A DNA stretch of 64,000 nucleotides. Source: Marine Group I thaumarchaeote (GTDB lineage Archaea; Thermoproteota; Nitrososphaeria; Nitrososphaerales; Nitrosopumilaceae). The stretch covers positions 35,223 through 99,222 of the forward strand of contig JACATG010000004.1 of NCBI GenBank assembly GCA_013390905.1, given 5' to 3'. Every line of letters starts with the position of its first letter. The stretch's first letter is position 1. Position numbers and translations under genes: made by a program. The notes below the pieces were generated by a model, which worked only from the letters and a program-made list of their open reading frames with translations, ran no database searches and was not told the origin of the DNA. Shown in pieces: positions 17,507-25,275 of the stretch.

Positions 17507-18424
17507 TTGGATTTGCTTGTGGATATTAAGAAAGGAAAACGTGGTGCAATTGCAAAAGCAATCAGTATTGTCGAAAATAACCCAAAGGCAGCAAAGAAAC
17601 TCTTAAAGAAAATTTTCAAAGATTCTGGAAACTCTATTATTATAGGCATTACCGGACCCGCTGGTTCTGGAAAAAGTTCCTTGATTAACAAAACTGTTCT
17701 TGCATTGAAAAAATTAGGCACAAAACCTGCTGTATTGGCAATTGATCCAACTAGTCATATTACTGGTGGGGCCATATTGGGTGATAGAGTTAGAATGACT
17801 GAATCTACTGATTCAGGAACATACATTCGAAGTATTGCATCCAGAGGTGCAACTGGTGCAGTATCTAATTCACTACGAAATATTATTCGCGTTTTAGAAT
17901 ATTCTGGATTTAACCCAATAATTATTGAAAGTGTTGGAGCTGGACAAACTGACGTAGAAATTTCAAACATTGCAGACATTACTGTTGTTGTCTTTAATCC
18001 TAATACTGGTGATAGTATTCAAACTATTAAAGCTGGTTTGACTGAAATTGGAGATATCTATCTTGTAAACAAAAGTGACCTTAGTGGAACAAACCAACTA
18101 TTCGATGCAGTATTAGACTATATTGGAGATACAGAACGAAATCCAATAATTCTAAAAACATCTGTAAAAAAGAATACTGGAATTACTAAATTTGCACAAA
18201 CCCTTAAAGATTTGATGGTGTCCAAAAAGAAATCAAAGAAAGAAAAAAATCATGAACGACTTGAAGTAGAATTAAAAGATATTGTTTTAAACAACTTCAA
18301 AGAAAAGATTGGTGGCATGCTAGATTCTGATAAAACATTTTCAAAATATCTTAAAAAATTACAATCAAAAAGCATTGACCCTTTTGAAGCTGGAGATAAA
18401 ATCACAAAATCATTGTTGAAGTGA
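17507..18424 (+). CDS. meaB: MeaB/ArgK-type GTPase, chaperone of methylmalonyl-CoA mutase
   Basis: SIMIBI-class G protein that gates B12 delivery and protects methylmalonyl-CoA mutase. The P-loop GPAGSGKSS is at 50-58, the switch regions include AIDPTSH and ESVGAGQTDVEI, and NKSD is the base-specificity motif. The 305-residue length is normal, and the C-terminal dimerisation helix is present. The start is TTG at 17507. It is 4 bp before the mutase large subunit, which supports the pairing. Confidence 0.95.
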   Translation: MDLLVDIKKGKRGAIAKAISIVENNPKAAKKLLKKIFKDSGNSIIIGITGPAGSGKSSLINKTVLALKKLGTKPAVLAIDPTSHITGGAILGDRVRMTESTDSGTYIRSIASRGATGAVSNSLRNIIRVLEYSGFNPIIIESVGAGQTDVEISNIADITVVVFNPNTGDSIQTIKAGLTEIGDIYLVNKSDLSGTNQLFDAVLDYIGDTERNPIILKTSVKKNTGITKFAQTLKDLMVSKKKSKKEKNHERLEVELKDIVLNNFKEKIGGMLDSDKTFSKYLKKLQSKSIDPFEAGDKITKSLLK

Positions 18425-18428
18425 TAAT

Positions 18429-20021
18429 ATGGTAGCAAAAAAATCTAAAGTACTTGAAAAGAAAATTTTTACTGATTCTGAATTTCTAGTAAAACGAATC
18501 TATCAAAAATCTTCTAAGAAGAAACCTATTGAAGATGCAGGAACATATCCATATACAAGAGGAATTCATCCTGAAATGTTCCGTGAAAGATTTTGGACTA
18601 TGCGACAGTATTCTGGTTTTGGCGATGCCAAACTTACCAATCAGAGATTCAAATTCATGCTTGAAAAGGGTCAAACTGGTCTTAGTATGGCATTTGACTT
18701 GCCAACTCAGATTGGTTATGATTCAGATTCTCCCCAAGCCGAAGGCGAAGTAGGAAAAGTTGGTGTCTCCATCACATCAATTAAAGACATGATGGCTGCA
18801 TTTGACGGTATCCCTCTTGGAAAGGTCAGTTCCTCAATGACCATTAATTCTACAGCATCAACATTACTTGCATACTATATTGTAGTTGGTGAATCACAGG
18901 GATTCAAAAGTAATGAACTTCGTGGTACTACTCAAAATGATATTTTAAAAGAATACATTGCAAGAAATACCTACATTTATCCACCACAACCATCAATGCG
19001 GTTAATTGGTGACATGATAGAGTACTGTGCAGAAAAAGTACCCTCTTGGTATCCTGTTTCAATATCTGGCTACCACATGCGAGAAGCCGGCTGTACAGCA
19101 ACGCAAGAAGTTGCATTTACATTGGCAAATGCTATTGCCTATATCCAAACTTGTTTGGATAAGGGATTAAAGATTGATGATTTTGCACCACGTCTTTCAT
19201 TCTTCTTTTGTTGTACTATAGAATTCTTTGAAGAAGTTGCAAAGTTTAGAGTTGCACGTAAAGTTTATGCTAAAATTATGAAAGAAATGTTTCATGCAAA
19301 GAATTCCCGTTCTTTACAACTAAAATTTCACACTCAAACCAGTGGCGAATCACTAACTGCACAACAACCAAATAACAACATTGCACGTGTTACAATTCAG
19401 ACAATGGCCGCAGTTGCTGGCGGCACCCAATCTCTTCACACAAATTCTAGAGATGAAGCACTTGCTCTTCCTACACAAGAATCTGCAAAAATTGCACTAA
19501 GAACCCAGCAAATTGTAGCCCATGAAAGTGGTATTACAAAGACTGCTGATCCATTGGCGGGTTCCTACTATCTGGAAGAATTGTGTGATCAAATTGAGGA
19601 TGGCGTATGGAATTATCTTAAAAAAATTCAAAAAATGGGGGGTTCTGTAAAGGCAATAGAAAAAGGATTCTTTCAATCAGAAATCCGTCAAAACGCATAT
19701 CGATTAAAGAAAGAAATCGATGCTAATGAAAGAATTCTTGTTGGCGTAAACAAGTACTCTGAAGAAGAAGAACAACCAGACTTGCTTCGAGTTGGTGGCG
19801 AAATTGAGATTCAACAGAGAAAGGCATTAAAAAAATTACGTACATCTAGAGACAAAAAGAAATGTGAGAAAGCACTTTCTGCAATGAAGAGTGCAGCAGA
19901 GACAGAAAAAAATCTTATGCCTTACATAGTTACATCTGTCAGGGCATTTGCTACAACTGGCGAAATCAGTAATACCCTCAGAGAAGTATTTGGTGAATAT
20001 CGCCCAAAAGAGGTCTTTTAG
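18429..20021 (+). CDS. mcmA1: Methylmalonyl-CoA mutase large (catalytic) subunit
   Basis: 530 residues forming the TIM-barrel catalytic part only, with no C-terminal B12 domain (that is encoded at 14021-14443). Landmarks are TYPYTRGIHPEMF, GQTGLSMAFDLPTQIGYDSD (split across a loop), SGYHMREAG with the active-site His, and QTSGESLTAQQPNNN. It performs the radical carbon-skeleton rearrangement in the 3HP/4HB cycle. It starts 4 bp after meaB and abuts the epimerase with no gap, so the order is meaB-mcm-mce. The symbol is descriptive. Confidence 0.95.
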   Translation: MVAKKSKVLEKKIFTDSEFLVKRIYQKSSKKKPIEDAGTYPYTRGIHPEMFRERFWTMRQYSGFGDAKLTNQRFKFMLEKGQTGLSMAFDLPTQIGYDSDSPQAEGEVGKVGVSITSIKDMMAAFDGIPLGKVSSSMTINSTASTLLAYYIVVGESQGFKSNELRGTTQNDILKEYIARNTYIYPPQPSMRLIGDMIEYCAEKVPSWYPVSISGYHMREAGCTATQEVAFTLANAIAYIQTCLDKGLKIDDFAPRLSFFFCCTIEFFEEVAKFRVARKVYAKIMKEMFHAKNSRSLQLKFHTQTSGESLTAQQPNNNIARVTIQTMAAVAGGTQSLHTNSRDEALALPTQESAKIALRTQQIVAHESGITKTADPLAGSYYLEELCDQIEDGVWNYLKKIQKMGGSVKAIEKGFFQSEIRQNAYRLKKEIDANERILVGVNKYSEEEEQPDLLRVGGEIEIQQRKALKKLRTSRDKKKCEKALSAMKSAAETEKNLMPYIVTSVRAFATTGEISNTLREVFGEYRPKEVF

Positions 20022-20420
20022 ATGAAGATTGATCACATTGCAATTGCAGTAAATAATGTAGAAGAGTCTGCTAAGGTATACCAACAAGTACTGGGTGTTG
20101 ATAATGTGGAATTTGAAACCATTGAAACAGAAGGTGTCAAAGTCGCAATCATTCATCTAGAAAATGGCAGAATTGAACTAATGCAACCGACAAATGATTC
20201 TAGTCCAATTAAAAAATTCCTAGATAAAAAAGGACAGGGTCTGCATCATTTGGCATTAGAGACAGATAACATCGAAGATGAAGTAGAAAGAATGGAAGGA
20301 TGTGGGATTCAATTTCTAGGAAAAATAAGGCCTGGTTCCGCAGGAACTAAAGTTACTTTCATTCATCCAAAATCACTTTACGGTGTATTGGCAGAACTAT
20401 GTTCTCATCCTAAAGAATGA
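20022..20420 (+). CDS. mce: Methylmalonyl-CoA epimerase
   Basis: 132-residue vicinal-oxygen-chelate protein that converts the S and R forms of methylmalonyl-CoA so the mutase can use them. Two VOC halves are seen. Metal ligands are H5 (KIDHIAIAV), the His pair region GLHHLALET, and Glu in the final YGVLAELCSH strand. Its ATG directly follows the mutase stop, so it is the last gene of the operon. A terminator-like hairpin follows about 120 bp later. Confidence 0.95.
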   Translation: MKIDHIAIAVNNVEESAKVYQQVLGVDNVEFETIETEGVKVAIIHLENGRIELMQPTNDSSPIKKFLDKKGQGLHHLALETDNIEDEVERMEGCGIQFLGKIRPGSAGTKVTFIHPKSLYGVLAELCSHPKE

Positions 20421-20522
20421 ATTAGATTCAAAGGCATACCGTGATGTTTAATATGTTTTTAAATTTTATTTTGTTATACTTACATTGACGAGAATTCATT
20501 TTTTACCATAATGTCAAGCTGA

Positions 20523-20599
20523 GATGAAGTTTGACAAAAGGGAAAACATGAAAGGTTGTATAACAGGGTCCATGTTTTCCTAACTTCTCATCCTTTTTT
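20523..20599 (+). terminator. Long hairpin with T6 tract after the mutase-epimerase operon
   Basis: A perfect 10-bp inverted repeat (20541-20550 ggaaaacatg, 20571-20580 catgttttcc) is extended by near-complementary flanks (20524-20530 and 20583-20592). It is followed by six T at 20594-20599. It could end the operon transcript or be part of a small RNA; the loop is 20 nt. Confidence 0.5.
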
Positions 20600-20664
20600 C
20601 CAAATCTATTCTTAGATTCTAAACTCAAAAATAAATGTGGATTTTACACATTCACTTAGATTAA

Positions 20665-20972
20665 CAAAACATTCACTTTGGAATTGAATCTACATGGGTT
20701 TGGAGAGCTGTTTCAGGTCCACCACAAGCAAGATACATTGCAGAATGGAATCAACTGTATGATGTTAATTCCTATAATTGGAGTAACAACGGTGTTCCTA
20801 ATTCAATGGACTTTGATAATATCACAACTCATGAAATTGGACATGCTGTAGGAATGGGAATCCTGAATTCACATGTACATTAGAAACAATGCATGCGTAT
20901 GCTGATTATGGTGAAATCATAAAACATGATCTTTACTTTGGCGATATCGCTGGCGTTAACGGTGTTTACTAA
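20665..20972 (+). pseudogene. Broken matrixin-type (M10) zinc metalloprotease
   Basis: From about 20665 the frame reads a protease core with RYIAEWNQLYD and TTHEIGHAVGMG, the start of the HExxHxxGxxH zinc motif. It then runs into TAG at 20881. Shifting by one base just after GMG restores a frame that continues with CTLETMHAYADYGEI and DIAGVNGVY to TAA at 20972. One missing C near 20862 explains it, and restoring it gives CAT, the third zinc-binding His, then Pro. A TAA lies in frame just upstream of 20665, so the signal peptide and N-terminal domain are missing too. Related secreted matrixin-like proteins are common in thaumarchaea (from memory). Confidence 0.8.
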
Positions 20973-20985
20973 TTTTAAAGAATAA

Positions 20986-21543
20986 TCATTCCATCATTTT
21001 CAGAGTATCTGAAGCTGTAATTATTCCTACAATCTTTGATTTCTTTGAAACTAGAATACACTTTGAGTATCTAATTAAAGGGACAAGAGCATTTGCTGGA
21101 GTATCATAATCAACTATTGGTGGAATAGGATCCATCGTGTCTGCCAGTTTAGCTTTTTTCAATTCTAGTTCTCCTATGTCTGCCAAGTGTTTTACAATTC
21201 CATCTTCAGATATTACACCTACAATCTCTGAATTATCAAAAACAGGAATCTGACTAATTGATAATTGATGCATCTTTTTGATTGCGTCGTGAAGTGTATT
21301 TGTTGGCTTTAGTTTTACAATGTCCTTACTACAAAAATCCCCTGCAATATATGGAGATGATTCCCCTTCCAACTTTGCAAGATTCTCAAAAATTTTCTTT
21401 GCTGTCTTATAGCTTGGTTGACTTCTTCCAGATTCTATCTGATTAATCATTGAGGTACTAACCCCTGTCATAGTGGCAAGTTTTTTCTGAGTAATGCCTA
21501 TTTTCTGTCTAACCTGCTTGATGGACTCTATTCTAGGTAACAA
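20986..21543 (-). CDS. XRE-family helix-turn-helix regulator with CBS domain pair
   Basis: 185 residues. An N-terminal HTH (about 10-65: VRQKIGITQKKLATMTGVST, then MINQIESGRSQPSYKTAKKI) is joined to two CBS repeats (about 68-183), which bind adenine nucleotides such as AMP, ATP or SAM in this family. The start is TTG at 21543. It is 37 bp downstream of ppdK and read in the same direction, so an energy-sensing control of the gluconeogenic genes is a reasonable inference. Confidence 0.9.
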   Translation of the reverse strand: MLPRIESIKQVRQKIGITQKKLATMTGVSTSMINQIESGRSQPSYKTAKKIFENLAKLEGESSPYIAGDFCSKDIVKLKPTNTLHDAIKKMHQLSISQIPVFDNSEIVGVISEDGIVKHLADIGELELKKAKLADTMDPIPPIVDYDTPANALVPLIRYSKCILVSKKSKIVGIITASDTLKMME

Positions 21544-21580
21544 TTCGTTTAGAAATAGGTTTGATTGGTTTTAAAATGTA

Positions 21581-24250
21581 TTATTTTTTCTTTCTTCTTG
21601 TCTTTTTTGGTTGCTCAATTGCTGCTTGGGCTGCTGCAACAATTGCAATTGGAATTCTATGTGGTGATGCACTTACATAACTGAGGCCTTCATCATGACA
21701 AAACTTGATGGAATTTGGGTCTCCTCCATGTTCTCCACATATTCCAATCTCCATGTTTGGTCTAACTTTTCGTCCAGCGGCAATACAGATTTTCATTAAA
21801 CTACCAACACCATTTTCATCAATTGACTGAAATGGATTTCTCTCAAGCAGTTCTTTTTCCATGTATTCTGGAAGGAATTTTCCTTCTACATCTTCTCTAC
21901 TGAAACTAAATGTCCCCTGTGTCAAGTCATTTGTACCAAAACTAAAGAATTCAGCAGTAGTTACAAGCTCATTAGCAGTCAACGCTGCTCGTACTACTTC
22001 AATCATAGTTCCAAAGCTAACTGTTAGTTTCATTTTGTGTTTGGTTTCCATCTCTTTTTCAATGGAATCAAAAATTTTCTTAATGTGATTAAGTTCCTCA
22101 ATACTACTAATCTGTGGAATCATAATTTGTGGATGGGCTTTTATTTTCTGCTTCGTTAATTCGACTAGTGCCTCAAAGACTGCACGAATTTGCATCTCAT
22201 AAATTTCTGGATATGTAATTCCCACTCTTACTCCTCTGTGCCCCATCATTGGATTAACTTCTGCAAGATCTCTTGCTCTCTTTAGAATATTTTTTGCTTC
22301 TTTAATTTCGCTTGTTGCTTTCTTTAATTCTAATTTGCGAATCTTTTCTGCCAGTTCTTCAGGATTTGGTAGAAATTCATGTAATGGTGGATCTAGTAAT
22401 CTGATTGTCACTTCGTATCCTTTCATTGCCTTTAGAATTTCAATAAAGTCACTTTTTTGTAGATGTCCTAATTTTTTTAGAATTTTGGTCCTCGCTTCTA
22501 TATTTTCAGCCATTATCATATCCACAAACAAACCAATTCTATCACTTCCATTGAACATTCTTTCTGTTCTACACAAACCAATTCCTTGGGCTCCAAACTT
22601 TCTCGCAAGTTTAGCGGCTTCTGGAGTATCTGCATTCGCTCTAATCCCTAATGTTTTTGTTTTTTGTGCCCATTCTAAAATCTGCTCAAAGTCTTTTGTA
22701 ACTTTTGGCTCTACTGTTGGAACCTCTCCAATAAAGACTGTACCTGCACTTCCGTCGATTGAAATTGTTTCTCCTTCTTTAATGGCTGTTCCATTTGCAA
22801 TGCATGTGTTATCATCATAATCAATTTTTAATTCTGCACATCCAACTATGCATGGTTTTCCCATTCCTCTTGAAACAATTGCAGCATGAGATGATTTTCC
22901 TCCTAAACTGGTCAAAATTCCTTCTGCTGAGAAGAATGCGGGAACATCTTCAGGTTTTGTTTCTTTTCGTATTAGAATAACTTTTTTTCCTGCTTCTCCT
23001 AATTCTATTGCTTTTTTTACGTTAAATATTACAATTCCACTTGCAGCTCCTGGAGACGCTGCAATTCCTTTTGCTAATTGTTTATAATTTTTAATCTTTG
23101 ATTCATCCATTGTTCTGTGAAGTAATGCTTCTAATTGTTGTGCAGGAATTCTTGTAAGTGCTTTATTTTTATCAATTAATTTTTCTTTTACCATATCAAC
23201 TGATGTTTTTACAAGTGCCACTGCACTCATCTTTGCAGTTCTTGTTTGTAATAGATAGAATTTACCTTGTTCAATAGTAAATTCAATGTCTTGTGGTTCT
23301 CTGAAATGTTTTTCTAATTTTGTACATGCATTACTTAATTCTTTGTATGATTTTGGCATATCTTTTTTTAATAATTTGATATTCTTTCCTGTTCTAACTC
23401 CTGCGACAACATCTTCTCCTTGGGCATTAATTAGATATTCACCTTCCATCTCCTTTTTGCCATTACTACCATTTCTTGTAAATACAACTCCTGTTGCACT
23501 ATCGTCTCCCATATTTCCAAATACCATTGTGACAACATTTACTGCAGTTCCATTAGCAATGTCTTTTGTTATGTTATTTTTTTCACGATAAACTATTGCT
23601 CTTTCCCCCATCCAGCTTTTGAAAACAGCTTCTATTGCCAATCTTAATTGTTCATTAGGGGCATCTGGAAATTTTTTCTTTGTATGCATCTCGCAGATTT
23701 TTTTATATTCTGATACAATTTTCTTTAATGATTTAACATTTAGTTTACTGTCTTCTGTTATTCCCTGTTTGGCTTTTGCAGAGTCTAATACATGATCAAA
23801 TTTTTCATCATTTACTCCAAATACAACTTTACCAAATAATTGAATAAATCTCCTATACGAATCCCATGAGAAGCGTGGATTTTTTGTTTGCTCAGCAAAC
23901 CCTTCAACTGTTTTCTCATTTAACCCTAAATTCAAAACTGTGTCCATCATTCCTGGCATTGAGATAGCTGCACCAGAACGCACTGAAACTAATAGTGGCT
24001 TTTTTGTTGAATTCCATTTTTTACCTGTCTTTTTTTCCATTTTTGCAATATTTTTCATTACTAATGGCATAACATCTTTGGAAAGTTTTCTATTGTTTTC
24101 ATAATACTTGTTACAAACTTCAGTTGTAATGATAAATCCTGACGGTACTGGAAGTTTTAGTCGAGTCATCTCACTTAATCCTGCACCTTTTCCGCCTAGA
24201 AGCATTCTATTTTTACTGTCTGCTTCTTCAAATGCATAAACTGGTTTCAT
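21581..24250 (-). CDS. ppdK: Pyruvate, phosphate dikinase
   Basis: Makes phosphoenolpyruvate from pyruvate, ATP and phosphate, an entry to gluconeogenesis from fixed carbon. The ATP-grasp domain starts with LLGGKGAGLSEM. The phosphohistidine domain has GGKSSHAAIVSRGMG, and the C-terminal PEP barrel has SFGTNDLTQGTFSFSRED and GICGEHGGDP with its catalytic Cys. I chose ATG at 24250 over the TTG at 24262 because it gives the usual MKPVYAF-like beginning (889 residues). tpiA lies just upstream. Confidence 0.95.
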   Translation of the reverse strand: MKPVYAFEEADSKNRMLLGGKGAGLSEMTRLKLPVPSGFIITTEVCNKYYENNRKLSKDVMPLVMKNIAKMEKKTGKKWNSTKKPLLVSVRSGAAISMPGMMDTVLNLGLNEKTVEGFAEQTKNPRFSWDSYRRFIQLFGKVVFGVNDEKFDHVLDSAKAKQGITEDSKLNVKSLKKIVSEYKKICEMHTKKKFPDAPNEQLRLAIEAVFKSWMGERAIVYREKNNITKDIANGTAVNVVTMVFGNMGDDSATGVVFTRNGSNGKKEMEGEYLINAQGEDVVAGVRTGKNIKLLKKDMPKSYKELSNACTKLEKHFREPQDIEFTIEQGKFYLLQTRTAKMSAVALVKTSVDMVKEKLIDKNKALTRIPAQQLEALLHRTMDESKIKNYKQLAKGIAASPGAASGIVIFNVKKAIELGEAGKKVILIRKETKPEDVPAFFSAEGILTSLGGKSSHAAIVSRGMGKPCIVGCAELKIDYDDNTCIANGTAIKEGETISIDGSAGTVFIGEVPTVEPKVTKDFEQILEWAQKTKTLGIRANADTPEAAKLARKFGAQGIGLCRTERMFNGSDRIGLFVDMIMAENIEARTKILKKLGHLQKSDFIEILKAMKGYEVTIRLLDPPLHEFLPNPEELAEKIRKLELKKATSEIKEAKNILKRARDLAEVNPMMGHRGVRVGITYPEIYEMQIRAVFEALVELTKQKIKAHPQIMIPQISSIEELNHIKKIFDSIEKEMETKHKMKLTVSFGTMIEVVRAALTANELVTTAEFFSFGTNDLTQGTFSFSREDVEGKFLPEYMEKELLERNPFQSIDENGVGSLMKICIAAGRKVRPNMEIGICGEHGGDPNSIKFCHDEGLSYVSASPHRIPIAIVAAAQAAIEQPKKTRRKKK

Positions 24251-24282
24251 TTTTACAATCAACCAATCCCAAAAAGGGGGTA

Positions 24283-24939
24283 TTAAACCATTGACTTGGC
24301 AAATTCAGTTATTACCTTGTTCCAGTCCTTCACCTTGATAATTCCACTTGCAACAAGAATTCCTTTAGATCCTAACTCTATTGCTTTTGCTACATCTTCT
24401 CCTGAAACAATTCCTGCACCACAAAGTAATTTGGTATTGTTTTTTGCACTCTTTACTGCATCTGCAGCTTTTGTGATTAACCCTGGTTTTTCTTTAGACA
24501 CTGCCTTTCCTGAACCAATTAGTTCCGGTGGCTCTATTGCAATATAATTTGGATTTAGTCTTGCATATTTTCTTGCTTCTGATACATTCTTGACACATAA
24601 TACTGAAACCATTTTTAATTTTTTTAATTTTAAAACAAGTTTCGTAATTTCTTTGCTTGAAATTCTATGTTCACTATGATTGATAAGTGAACCACTTACT
24701 TTTGATTTTTTTAATAATTCCGGAATTACAAAACCTGTGGTACTGCCTACTTTGGAATTATCAATATGTTGGGCTAAAATTGGAATTGAGCTGTTTGCAA
24801 CAAGTGCAATAAGATGTTGTGGTGGTGCAATTGCAATTTTTACTTTATATTTTTTAGATACTTTTTCTACTATTTTTACAAATTTTATAATTCTATCTCC
24901 TGAAATTTCTTCATAATTTTTACAATTTATTACAAACAT
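24283..24939 (-). CDS. tpiA: Triosephosphate isomerase, archaeal short form
   Basis: Interconverts dihydroxyacetone phosphate and glyceraldehyde 3-phosphate. The 218-residue length matches the short archaeal enzyme. Visible sites are the N-terminal NCKNYEE (Lys/Asn), the catalytic His in LINHSEHR and the catalytic Glu in AIEPPELIGSG, plus the phosphate-binding GAGIVSGED. It sits between SemiSWEET and ppdK on the same strand (20 bp before ppdK). Confidence 0.95.
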   Translation of the reverse strand: MFVINCKNYEEISGDRIIKFVKIVEKVSKKYKVKIAIAPPQHLIALVANSSIPILAQHIDNSKVGSTTGFVIPELLKKSKVSGSLINHSEHRISSKEITKLVLKLKKLKMVSVLCVKNVSEARKYARLNPNYIAIEPPELIGSGKAVSKEKPGLITKAADAVKSAKNNTKLLCGAGIVSGEDVAKAIELGSKGILVASGIIKVKDWNKVITEFAKSMV

Positions 24940-24982
24940 CTTTCTTTGAACCTTTTTACATTTATTTAATCCTTGATTGGGA

Positions 24983-25267
24983 TTAGTTAATTTTTGATAA
25001 CTTGTCGTATTTTTTCTTCATTGTTAGTACTATCATCATCAGAATTATTGCTGCAATATTTGTGCCTATAATATACACATCTGACACTACGATTCCATAA
25101 ATTAACCATAAAATTGCTCCAGCAGATATAAAGATCATTAAAAATTTTGAAACGTCTTTTAGACTCTTTGTTTTGTATCCTTTGTAAATTTGTTCTACCC
25201 ACCCAGTAAGAATTAAAACTCCCGCAGCAGTTCCAAGCAATGTTAGCAGAATTCCGTCAATTAGCAT
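24983..25267 (-). CDS. SemiSWEET / PQ-loop family membrane transporter
   Basis: 94 residues with three hydrophobic helices (about 5-24, 40-58, 64-84). The motif order LKDVSKFLMIFISAGAILWL and GIVVSDVYIIGTN matches SemiSWEET half-transporters, which work as dimers and move sugars in characterised cases. The canonical PQ is replaced by TKS/VSK around helix 1-2. It is 8 bp downstream of polB and precedes tpiA; a sugar substrate is not demonstrated. Confidence 0.85.
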   Translation of the reverse strand: MLIDGILLTLLGTAAGVLILTGWVEQIYKGYKTKSLKDVSKFLMIFISAGAILWLIYGIVVSDVYIIGTNIAAIILMMIVLTMKKKYDKLSKIN

Positions 25268-25275
25268 ATTTTACA

